A stretch of DNA of 64,000 nt. It comes from Rhododendron vialii. Taxonomy: Eukaryota; Streptophyta; Magnoliopsida; Ericales; Ericaceae. The notes under the pieces are model-generated. The model saw only the letters and a list, made by a program, of their open reading frames with translations. It did not search any database and was not told where the DNA came from. Positions 10,924 to 22,300 of the stretch are shown here, piece by piece (position 1 is the first letter of the stretch; every line of letters begins with the position of its first letter). The stretch covers positions 31,451,852-31,515,851 of the forward strand of contig NC_080562.1 in the NCBI RefSeq assembly GCF_030253575.1. The letters run 5' to 3'. The position numbers and the translations under genes were made by a program.

Positions 10924-11411
10924 GCGATGTTGGAGTTATCCATTCGGCTGGGTTTTAGTGCATCAAATAATGTGACGGAGTACGAGGTAGGCACTTCTGG
11001 CAGGCTTGAGGAGTGCAAGGACGCTCAAAGTAAAAGCAATACGAATATATTGTGATTCTCAACTTGTAGTGAATCTGTTGTCCAGGGAATATGAAGCACA
11101 GAATGAGAAAATGGCAGCTTATGTGGAGGCGGCCAAGGATTTGCTGGACACCTTTGAAAAGGTGTACATTGAGCAAATAAGCTCGGGTCAGAATGCCCAT
11201 GCTGATTTTTTGGCTTGGTTAGCTGCTGCTGTCCCCGCCGAGTTCAAGAGGAAGGTGACAACTGACTATCTTGTCAAGCCGAGCATCAGCAAGGAGGTGA
11301 GCTTGGTCTTGGACGTGAACCGAGGTCCAAGTTGGATGGACCCAATTGTGGAGTACCTACCTAATGGGACACTCCCAGTAGTTAAAAAAGAGGCTCACAA
11401 GATAAAGACGA
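10924..11411 (+). pseudogene. second RNase H, broken, fused into LTR
   Basis: The archaeal-type RNase H continues: LSIRLGFSASNNVTEYE, a frameshift near 10995, then IRIYCDSQLVVNLLSREYEA and SSGQNAHADFLAWLA. The family continues WMDPIxxYLxxGTLP (seen at 11334-11375), then KKEAHKIK, after which integrase should follow. Instead the frame runs straight into LTR sequence at about 11411 and stops at 11468-11470. Confidence 0.82.
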
Positions 11412-11668
11412 AGGTAAACCTAAAGGTGAAAGGTACGCACGATATTGCAATACGATTGTTCTCCTACTGATAATTAGGGTTTATTCTAGTACGTGATACT
11501 AACTTGGGCATCGGAGGGCCTTTGCCGACGAGAGGCAAAGGTGCGCTCACCCCTGTCTGTTTTGCAGCTAGGGTTCTGGCGAACAGGTAGGGTTCAGGCA
11601 AGGAGGCACATGACGTCGTATGTCTCAAAAAGCTTCTACAAGCACTAAGTGGATTTTTCCCACTTACA
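11412..11668 (+). repeat. right LTR of the Tat element, R-U5 part only
   Basis: Almost identical to 6671-6919 of the left LTR, ending CACTTACA just before the GCTAT target duplication. The first roughly 470 bp of LTR (U3 with TATA) are missing. Confidence 0.82.
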
Positions 11669-11936
11669 GCTATCATAGCCTAGCCTAGCTTGTGTAGTGT
11701 ACCTTAATAATTACTCCTGGCAGAGCAGCAAAATAGGTTTTTGTGCTTTTGCTGTGATTTTTTTTTAGGTTTTTTTTACCGTGGTTTTATGGATAACGAG
11801 AGAGTATAAGTACTGTATATTGATTTCTTATCCTAATTCTTTAATTAAATATACATTTTTTTAGTTAAAAAGTTTGTAGTGGCAAATACGAAATGTACCG
11901 GTGCATATCGTACTAGTAGAGAACCTTGGTAAGAAG

Positions 11937-13348
11937 AGTGTTTGGAGTTTTTTGTTTGAATAGGTCGTCCATAACATATGAGAAATGGGCCACGTGATTT
12001 TCAGCTATGGTTTTGCCATGGGTTGATGTAGAATCTTGACATCTTATATATAATTTAAGGTGGCATTGGTTTGAAGTGCCTTGCGAGTTCATTTGTGTGT
12101 GAAAGTAGTAATGGACATTCGGGATGAAATATAGGTCACACAACTCCTGTCAGGCTTGCGAAATGTACACCAGCGCCTGAAGTGGCTGATTTGCTGGAAT
12201 GTTGGATCTCATTCGCGGTTAGCGGAGCTGAGTTAATCGAGTTACGAATCCACTTTCAACGTATGTGAGACCGCAGCGCGTAAATCTCAATGAATTCTGG
12301 GTACAGCAGAGCACTACTCGCGTGCATGAGGGAGGTAGATGCAGCATTGTTGCTGCAGGGAATGGATTGCCAGACCTTGATGATATGGCTACATACAGCA
12401 CTGAACTAAAATTTCTAGATATACAACATAAAGAATATAAATCTGAGAAAATGAATCAGAAGTTACAATTAGTTCAAACTTATGAAATCAAGTTGAAGTG
12501 ACTTTTAACAAAGTACACATGCACAAGTTTATGTACACATAAAAGGTCTGAGAAGCTCCTGCTCTGTTTCTTTCCATTGGTGATTTGGTGTGACACATCA
12601 TCGACTAAATGTTACTTTTAAAACTTCTTTCATGACACAGCAGAACGTGGTGTAAAAGAGGAGGTTTCAGAAGCCATCCTTGTGCATTGTCCATTCCCCA
12701 CTAACCACCAAAGTCCAGCAACATTTTCCATTCCCCACTTGCCGCCAAAGTTCAGCAAGCAAATTTTTCAAGTCACGCCAACACTAACATGTGGTTAAAC
12801 CCCACCCTAGCTTTCAAAACAGTGGAATTGAAAGTACTTTCCTTTCAACACTCAAAATACTAACCTTACCAAACCCCACACTTGCATAGCTAGCATAGCT
12901 AAGTTAAAGGCCCTAAGTTGCAAAACCCAAAATGAATTTCCGATTCATTCTGTATATGTTCCCACAAGGAATTAGCCATTAGAGCATCCATATCCTTGAA
13001 ACGAGTTGGAGGTGACTTAAAGCAAGAAATTAGCACCATTTGATGGTCATGGCTTCCAGTTTCTTATCGTTTTCCTGATCTAACAAGTTGGTTTTGGGAG
13101 GATTCCTTACTTATTCTAGTAAACCCTCATTAGATAGGTAGACCCACCTAGATCAGTTTGGATCTTTCGAACTTGGGTTACTAACGCAATGTTGCCTCTT
13201 CATATGACTCATGTTACATGCAAACTGGGGAGGGGTTTCAACAAGCCCTTCCTCTAGATGATAGTGTTTTAGTTTCACTAATTCGAAAGCATATTAATGC
13301 TCATCATTTGGTCTCGTTTTTAATGGTTGTGTCATTATTTGTTGGCAG
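11937..13348. other. no gene seen; expected position of SRF 5' exons
   Basis: I looked here for a signal peptide, the SUB domain and the first LRR exons of the kinase gene that starts at 13349, and found none. The 5' part of that gene is therefore either lost, moved, or upstream of the nested elements. Confidence 0.45.
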
Positions 13349-16300
13349 GAGATTGAGCAACAACCATATTGGGGGGAGCATCCCGTCCAATCTTCCGGTT
13401 ACACTACAAGGCTTGTATGTGCTGCCATAATGAAATTCATTATGTTTGAATCATTTGATTGCATGATCTATAAGTTAGTCGTTCTGCCCATTTACTCATC
13501 CAAAAGAAATGTAATGCCGGTCGTTATTCTTGGCAGGTTTCTTTCAGCTAACATGTTAACTGGAAGTATCCCAACTTCCTTGTCCACCCTACAACAATTG
13601 TTGGCTTTGTATGTGGTCGCCTTCTTTTTTAGCGTGTAATCAATAATTTGTCATGTTCCCAAAGAGATCGATTTTTTTTATAGTAGCTCGTCTGTTTCAG
13701 GTCTTTGAATGGTAACCTACTCTCCGGCGAGATCTTTGATGCATTTCAAGGACTTGCACGGCTGACAAATCTGTAGGGCCTCTACTTCTGGCGCTTTCAT
13801 AGACGGTTTCACTACCGTTTATTTATGTTATTTACTGATTATCCCTGTAATTTTATGTAGAAATTTAGCTAATAACAATTTTGGGGGCCCCCTTCCATCG
13901 TCAATGGAGAGTTTATCATCCTTGACAAGCTTGTGAGTATTTCTCATTGGATCACAATTATTTTCCACTTTCTCAACATCACACATAAGCCTATTATGTC
14001 GATTGACAGGGATTTGCAAGATAACCAGTTTTCTGGGGGTCTGGATGTTCTCCAAGATCTTCCCCTGTTAGAGCTGTAATGTTCTCATCCTTCTCAACTT
14101 TGAAGTTTATTTTTAAAAATGTCATGATCTAAGGAAAATCTAATTTAAGAAGTTTGTTTGCTGTGATGCTGCAATCTAAGTTGAATTGACGATTTCATTT
14201 AACCTCTCTTCTTAAACAGGAACATTGAGAATAACTTATTCAGCGGGCCAATACCTGATAAGTTGTTTAGCATTCCAAACTTCAGGTGAGAGCCATCATA
14301 TATTGAACATTAGTTTTCTTTTTTTATCGTAAGTTGAAGTCTTGCATTTTGTGGTCTGAAATGAAATTTAAAATGAATGCCTGTTTTAACATGTGAGGTT
14401 TCGAAAGACATTTGTATTTTAGTATCACTTGGTGGTTATGCAAAATGCACCACAGAACTATGTTGTCTAAAGAAGTGGGAAGCCCTAAACTCAATACAAA
14501 AAAAAAAAAATCGTTTGGGCTTACGCTGGGTACTAAAAACCAGTGGGGGCCTTAAGTTTTGAAGTTTTGGCAGGGCCCTAAGATGGCAGCCTCTTGGGCC
14601 TTAACTCATGGCTGATTCTGCTTTGATGGGTGTCGCAATAGCTTTATTTCTATCTGCTATTTTGGAGATTTGTCATTCTTCTGTTTCATTGGATAGAGAT
14701 GTGGAGGAAGAAGACTTCAAGCCTTAATCTACTTACCTTAATCTTTGTAATCTAATCGGAAATCGCATGGGCTTAATTAGAGAGAGTAGGACCCATTTTG
14801 TTTGTCAGTTGAAACATATTATTAACCATCAATGATCTCCCAATCTCCCATAGGCAATAACCACCACTTACAGAATAGGTAGATTTAACCTCATCGGCTA
14901 CCCTTGTCTCCTACTCGACATATCATAATAGTATTAGATGATGGAGAAATGGACGTGCTATGTAACTATCTCCAAATTTGTGTAGATGATGGAATGAGTT
15001 TTTGTATTTTATTTTGTACAGCCTGGTGTTACAACAAGTGCATTCACGACACTTTCGGCCAATTTTTTTCCTAGATATCTTACAAGTTCTCAAGAATCTC
15101 TGAAATGTATAAGAAACATTTTGCCATGGTTTCCCTCTTTTTCTTGGAAGATTTGCTAAACTTCAGTAACAATTTATTGAGAAAATGCTTTCTTCAGCAA
15201 ATAATGTTTCCTGGAAACTAGAGTTCATTTTAGGGCACAAAAAATTCTTACTGCAAAACAAGTACATAACAATGATGTGAACTATTTTTTTATGAAGCTC
15301 GATGGGTAATTGTGTTGAAAAGTAGTATGTTCACCATGTTGAAAGATTTATGATTTTAAGGACCACAGAAAACCTTAAATCTGCACTTTTCAGGAAGCTA
15401 TGAAAACATCCTACTATTTCACATGTTAATGAAATTGTCTAGCAAGCTGGCACATGTAAACCCCGAAGCCATAAAGCTTGCCTGGAAGGTTTAATGTTTC
15501 ATGAACTGATAATTTACAAAATTCATAGTCCTCAACTAACGCAGTAGCTATGTCTGACCTCTTATTTGAAATCAAACTTTCCGTGAAGTAATCAAATGCA
15601 GTTAAATGTGTGATGATATATACAACTTCCAATCTAGTGAAATTGCAATTTATACGGGCAGGTTCTTTTATGCAGAATTGGTCGCATATTTTTTTAAAAA
15701 TTCTTTTGGGAGCAGTATGTAGAATTATGGGTATCTTTGACAACCAGTCAGTAATATCTGTACTTAAACGACTTATGTTATTATTTCAATGACATGTTTA
15801 GAATGTCTTGTTCAAAATAAATTGTTTAGAATGTCTAGAGTGGTGTTTGTGATTATCTTACGCTTCTGCTTGCTAATTTTGATTTTTATCATGCAGAAAT
15901 GCTGGAAATCCATTTAGCAATACCAATGGTTCATTACCTTCGCCCACATCCCCGTCAACACCGCCTCCAGCACCCACATCCCTGATAGTACCGCCCCCAG
16001 CACCACGTCTGAACAGGAAAAAGCATAAATCTACGAAAACAATATCAGCTTCTGTGATGACTCTATTGATAACAATAATAGTATTGTTGTCAGTAGTAGT
16101 CTTAGCTTTAACACTTTGGGTTTTTGTTTTCCGTTGTCTGGGAGGGGGAAAACATTCTGATAGAACTTCCCAAGAAGTAGCTCCTCACTTAGACAGTGAA
16201 AATAGTCTAAGACAAGAGGGGCCACTAGCTCAAGAAAGAACTCAAAGCCCAGCTGCACCTTCAGAGACGCCGCTTCCGCCTCCGAGACCTATCTGTTCAG

Positions 16301-19300
16301 ACGTTTGTGTGAAGTTTTTCACCCTGGCATCGTTTCAAGAATACACGTGTAATTTTTCTGAAGAAAATTTACGTGGTTCATGCCGTGTTGGAAATCTTTA
16401 CCGAGCAGAGCTTCCTGATGGAAAGGTTTGGTCCTTGAATTTATTTTTTCCGTTGAGAATGTTTGTTTATTTGTTCCCTGCAGTGTTTTTAGCAGTTTTG
16501 TTACTACCATTGACATTTATGGCCTTCTTGTACTAGATTTAGTTATGGTTTACCCGCTTGGCTTCTTATATTGGCACGTCCTTCCTCTCCCAAGTCCTAC
16601 CCCTTGCAGTGACTATTGGAGTTATTTCTTACTTAATACTCTCTTTGTGGTCAACCCCATCAAAATGTAGGCATGTTTTAGCAATTTATGTAGTTTGGGC
16701 ACTAAGTAAACAAACATGCATGACGGCATATCTTTGTTCTGAATTAGCTATGCAACCAAACCATGCGAGGAAGGCAAATTCTTTGATCCTTTTAGTTTGT
16801 TGCAGGTTGTTCATTTTGCAGAACCTGGTTTATGACGTTAGCTTTATATTTGTTTTTGGTCGTAGGTTGCCCTTTACTCTTTGCTAGCCCTCCTATTGGG
16901 CGCTTTTGTATGAGCCTCCTGCTCACATTTGTGCTTTGTTTTTTGCTACTGGAATAACTGAGTTTAATATGACTTTGACCCATCGCCTTACCCAATTGAG
17001 CTTGAAGGTGATACCCTAATTAGTTGCACTTGCACCTTTAGCTGACGACTGAGTTTTCAATGCTCAGTCTAACTTCTAAAATTGAAGTCGAATCAAACTG
17101 CAATTTTTTTTACCTGGAAAGGTTTATCAAAAATTATCTCCACCATGGCATTTTCATTGGGTTTGAAGCCCTACCTTAATCAACCTTCTTTTCCCGCTCA
17201 CTTTCTTCAGGAATCTGCTGGATTCAATTACTTTTCCAGAAGTATGATTTGTAAATAACAGTCCATTTAATACTTCTTTCTTAGTTCTCTTTATGTCTAA
17301 GCTTGGGATGTATTTGAAGTATTCTCTAATATTGTCATTCTTGGGATAATTGCCAAATTTACATTCTCTCTCATGCTCTAGTTTGTCTCAATGTATATTT
17401 TCAAGTCGTTTGCATCTGCATAGAGTTCTATTCTGACATCTGATATTTTTATGAGTATTCGTGTAGCTATTGGCTGTTAAGAAGTTGAACCTAAATGCTT
17501 TCTTTCTGCACAATCACGAATTCGTTGAGATCGTGAGAAGGATGGCTGAAGTTCATCATCCTAACATAGCTGAGCTCAGGGGATTTGGTGCAGAGGACAA
17601 TCATCAGCTTGTGGCATATGAATATTCGAGTAAGGGGACACTCCATGATGCCTTGCATTCACTCACATGGAATACTCGACTTGAGATTGCCCTTGGAGCT
17701 GCAAAAGCCCTAGAGTAAGTCTGCAACTACTAAATGACTGCTTCTAATCCGTTTATTTAGCATGGTTGGGGATTTGCAGTTATTATCCCATTTTTTTGCA
17801 TAAACTCATGTTGTAATTTCTTGAGGTCTGCCTATGTTTAAAATTGTTTGGATTTGAGTGCTTCATGAAGGGGATTATAGTTAATTTTGATACCTTGTTG
17901 TTTTCGACCTTATACTAGTTAGTGTATTTGATGAATATGAATTTCAGGAGATAAGAATCATAAATGTGAGAAACCAGGTCGTTATTAAAATGTCGTAGTA
18001 CAGAACTGTATACATAAATAGTTTTATCATAAGCTCTATATTTTTCCAGTCAATAAATTTTTATATTGGGAGACCCAAAGGAAGGTCATTGGCCTCAAAA
18101 TGGTTCATCCACCGGTAATAGAAGGGGCAGGGAGTGAGGACGGGATAGGGCCACATTATTTTCTTGCACGACTCTTTGCTAAAGAGTATTTCTTTTGGTT
18201 TATGGATGTTTCTTGTTGTTCTGTGTAATGAAGGTATCTACATGAGGTCCATAAGCCACCAATTGTCCATGGGAACTTTAACTCCAGCAATGTTCTGCTT
18301 GATGAGCGGCTTGCTGCACATGTCGCCGACTGTGGATTGCTTTCTTTGCTAACATCAGGTTCCCTTTGCCAGGTAAGGCATGAGATAGTGGTTTTGGGGG
18401 GGACAAGTACATTCTTTTTGACCCAAACAAATGACAAGAAAGACAAAGGGAAAAAACAGCAAGTCAAACACCAAAAATCTACCAACTACACACACCGAAC
18501 ACAAAACCTCTAGAGACGACAACCATCCCAGCACCAGAATCAGAACAGAGAACGAACAGAAAAAACAAAACAACAAGCAAACCTAACCTAGCGGCTAGCT
18601 GAAAAAGAAAAAACAACAGTCAAACACAAAAAGTCCAATGGGAGATTCCCCAAAAGCCAGCCGAAGCTGTATTCTCTTTTGTAACAGCAATCAGCCTCCA
18701 ACCAGACACAGGCCATTAGATCAGCACTGATGCTAGCTATAACTCCTCCTATATCCTTCCTTTCAAGTTGAAACATTCTCCTCTTTCTTTCTCTCCAAAC
18801 TTGGCAGATAGAGGCAGGTGGAGCAAGTCTGAAAACCAGCCTATTCGGAGCCTTTTCTTTGTCAAACTGGCATGCCCACAACAACACGGAGTCCAGAATA
18901 CTAGGAAACCTGCCAAGCCCCCATTTCCTTCGAATACATACTTTTGAGGAGCTTAGATTGTTATCTTCAACTTCATTAACTTTTATGCCTTTCCACCATA
19001 AGAAAATAAACCAGTTTAGTTTTACATACCAGCTGGCATTAAGTAGTATCAAAAGATTGGACTGTTTAGACTTACAAGACTTCATTGAACAGCTAATGAG
19101 CAAAATGAATAGAAAGCTTTGTGTGAGGGGCATGTTATTGATACTGTGGTTATATTATTCTGCCTCCAAGAACTCAATGATGGCTAGCTCTAAGAAGATA
19201 TTGTATAGACTGTGGAGCTCTTTTCGTAGGTGGTCATTGGCCTTTGGTTTCTGCAGTTGCTTGTTGATCTGTTGGTCGATATGCGCTTCTTTTCTTTAAC

Positions 19301-22300
19301 AGGAAAGTTTTTTTCCCCCGTCAGGCATGTAGCATTATAATCCTGTCATTATGGTACGTAGGAATGTCTGCTTACTGTAGGCTTGAACTTCTGCTGAGTG
19401 ACAATGATGGTGTGGGCTATCTCGTATTATTCTCTGCCCAAAGTGTTAGCATTCTTCTTACAAAAATATCTTCTAAATTTTGGAGAGTTTGGGCAATTGT
19501 GTTGCTTCCTCAGTTAATTTGGAGAGAAAATGCATATGTGGGAAAGCGATTTAAGCCTTGGCTATTGTTACAGAAACGTTGAGTTTCAATATGGTAGTTG
19601 ACAATCCCATTATGAACCTGGTTATATGGCATGATTAAATTCGGTGTCCGTAATCTTTTCGAAAATTTCACATATTTAGACACCAAATTGAATGAAATAA
19701 GAGGGGCACGAGAGTAAGATGTTTTAAAGGATGCTTGTGTTAAAGTTACCAACTCCCAGAAAGGCTTAAGTTGTTTTGAAATGGGCCCTAAAGTGTATAT
19801 TCAGGTACTCAACACCTTCCCTTGCGTGCAAGCTCATCTTGCACGTTGAGTGGAGAAGCACACATCCTTACATAGAGCGAAATAGAATGAAAGAAGATGA
19901 ACAGAATGTAAACTGGCACCAATGAAAAGAGAGAGACTTGAACCCTGACCTATCACTACCTGAGCTCTGATACCATGCATGTTATGTTACCAATTGTCCC
20001 AAAAACTTAAGTTACACACGCTCTTTCCTAGCCCATCTGCCAAAGGTCTGTAGAATGCTGTTGTGAAATGAAGCCAATAATGTACATCAAGCTATCCAAC
20101 AACTTGATGGATGGAAATCAAGCTACTCAATGTAATCTGGCTCCAAGCTGATAAGAGAAGCACCTAGGGATGGATGTTTTATGTTTCGGGTCTTTGGAGT
20201 GGGTATTGGATGCTCAGAATCATAGGTACATCAGTTTGTTTTTGCTTGTGAGCACTTTGTTTGAGGGAGCTCTTAAGAGATTTTTTCGCTTAGAGCAAAC
20301 TGCTTGGAGACCATTTTTTTAGGGTGGCCGAGGTCACTTTTGTAGGGTGGCTGCCTTTTGTGCTCTTGGTGCATATGCGCTTCTTTCTTCAATTTTGAAA
20401 AAGTATGATGTTTTTCCATCTTTCATTGTGTATATAATATGGTACATATCTACGAACAAAGTTCTAGAATTGCCTGCTTGCTCTAGGTTTTGGCCTCCAC
20501 TGAGGGGCAATGATTGTTCTGTAAATCTCTTAGGCATATGTCTTGTAATAAATGAGAGGGAAGGGAGAGTTACACATTGCGTTGCTTCATGGAGTTGGTT
20601 TTACTGAGAGAAAAACCAGGACAAACCATGTCGCGTAGACCAGTCATTCGAGGTTGGCTTCAGCATTCCGTTTTTTCTGTTCTTCTGGGTCAAGGACTGT
20701 CTCTAGTTTAATAGAATAAATCCACCTTTTTGCCACTTACAACGTCAAATTAGATCTTCCCTCCACCTAGCGCTTCCATATAGCCTCGACAGAAATCTTA
20801 TTTCTCTTCTTTATGGTGCAGTCTAATGGTCTTCATTGCCAAACTACTTTTGGCTATTTTCTCTAAGCTTAATTGTCAAATGGTGCTATACCCCTACCAT
20901 GTCGTGCATGTTTTTGATTGCTAATTCAATCTTTTCAAGTCTTACCTCACATCCACTTAACTATTTAGGCCTTGCCCGTTGTAATGGAAAATTTTGACTT
21001 CTTAAAATAGTAAATATACCTCAACATGGGTGTAGTTGTAGGTCATTAGAGAATTTGACATAACTAATTTTGTTTCTATCAGATTTTTTGGTGCCCAACT
21101 TGACTGAAACTATCCAGACTCGTAAAATATACTTTCAGTTTTCCTTTGTTTATTCTTGGCTAATAATAGCTGAAGTAGGATAACATGTCCAACCCAAGTA
21201 ATGAAGTTCCTCATTTTGTTGGGACTAGAAGCATAATTCTGAAGATGGTTGAATGATGGAAAGTGTGATGTAATTGGATTGGTGGTTCTCTGCCGGCTAA
21301 ACTTAAAGGTGGATATTAATCACTCGGGTCAAAAATGCAACAAGGCAGTCTTTACTTTTGCTTTCTACAGTTTTTAATAGGCTCAAATCTATAAACTTTG
21401 GCTCAAAACCAAACCCAGAAGAAGTAGAGAAATAGGAAGAAAAGAGATCTAATTTCCAGAAAAACTCCTCGACTTAAGGTCACATCTACATATAGGCTAG
21501 CTGAGTGCTTCATTGTAAAGAACTTGGATATAGGAAAGTCACAGATGAAGGACAATTTGACAAGTCACTGGGATGAATCCACGCTGAAATGAGCAATTTA
21601 GAAGTAGCATAGACCATTTGTTTTTTGGAAAGGGTCAAGTTGTTTATGTGCGGCAACGTGATTGACAAATTGACATTATTACTCAATTGACATAATTACT
21701 ATTCAATTGACGTATTTCTTAGGTACATTGGGCCGGTAATTTAGAATTAGCATTAACCATAAAACACAAAAGAGTTAAGACAATGTTAAAATGAATCCAG
21801 CTATATATTAACCTTCTCTTACATCCTATGAAAGTGCAATATATTGTTTTTTCCTCCACAAGGGCTTTGGAACTTGATTTCTTTAATAGCTTTGGGGTTC
21901 TAATCTCAGGCTAAGGTTGTGTGCTTGTATGACCATGACATCAATGGTTTCATTGACAGTTGATTTCATGTGCACATGATTTTTGTCACTGCTTGATATC
22001 CAATGGGGGCAGTCGAAAATAGGTTTACCGCTTCTAGAAGGTTAGCAACTCTAAGTTGTTGCTTACAACTCAGTGAGGGTTTTGAAATGAACTCGTTATA
22101 AAGAGGCCTGGTAGTAGTACAATAAAAAAACAATTGTCGATTGTTCATTACTAAACCTTGGACTCCCTCACATGAAGGACTGTTCAGCTGCTGCTTAGAT
22201 ATATTCCTAAATGTGATTTACTTCACATCTTGCCTACCCTTTTATTCATAATTGTCAGATTGGATATTTCCAAGATTGTTAAGCTTGTTGTTACTGGATA

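Larger units (their letters stand above)
6200..11668 (+). mobile_element. Tat-type Ty3/gypsy retrotransposon lacking integrase
   Basis: A left LTR (6200 to about 6920) is followed by gag, protease, reverse transcriptase, RNase H and a second (archaeal-like) RNase H, and then only the R-U5 part of the right LTR (about 11412-11668). The target duplication GCTAT is present at 6195-6199 and 11669-11673. The second RNase H after RT/RH is characteristic of the Tat clade. Integrase, polypurine tract and right U3 are absent. Numerous stops and frameshifts make all ORFs non-functional. Confidence 0.82.
5853..11928. mobile_element. hAT-like non-autonomous element, interrupted by a gypsy insertion
   Basis: The ends are CAAGGTTGTTAA (5853) and GAACCTTG (11928), a short terminal inverted repeat. 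The flanks are ATAAGAAG (5845-5852) and GTAAGAAG (11929-11936), an 8-bp target duplication with one mismatch, as expected for hAT transposition. Sub-terminal GTACCGG-like motifs are repeated near both ends (5874, 5981, 5999, 11895). Without the nested gypsy element it would be about 600 bp, with no transposase, so it is a non-autonomous derivative. Confidence 0.7.

Noticed and set aside
12265..12501. 78-codon ORF upstream of the SRF exons, tested as missing 5' exon
   Set aside because: No signal peptide, no SUB-domain or LRR residues and no splice donor in the right phase.
18859..19299. 146-codon plus-strand ORF in a kinase intron
   Set aside because: Opposite-strand shadow of the LINE ORF2 tail, which has the recognisable [10 protein letters not shown] motif.
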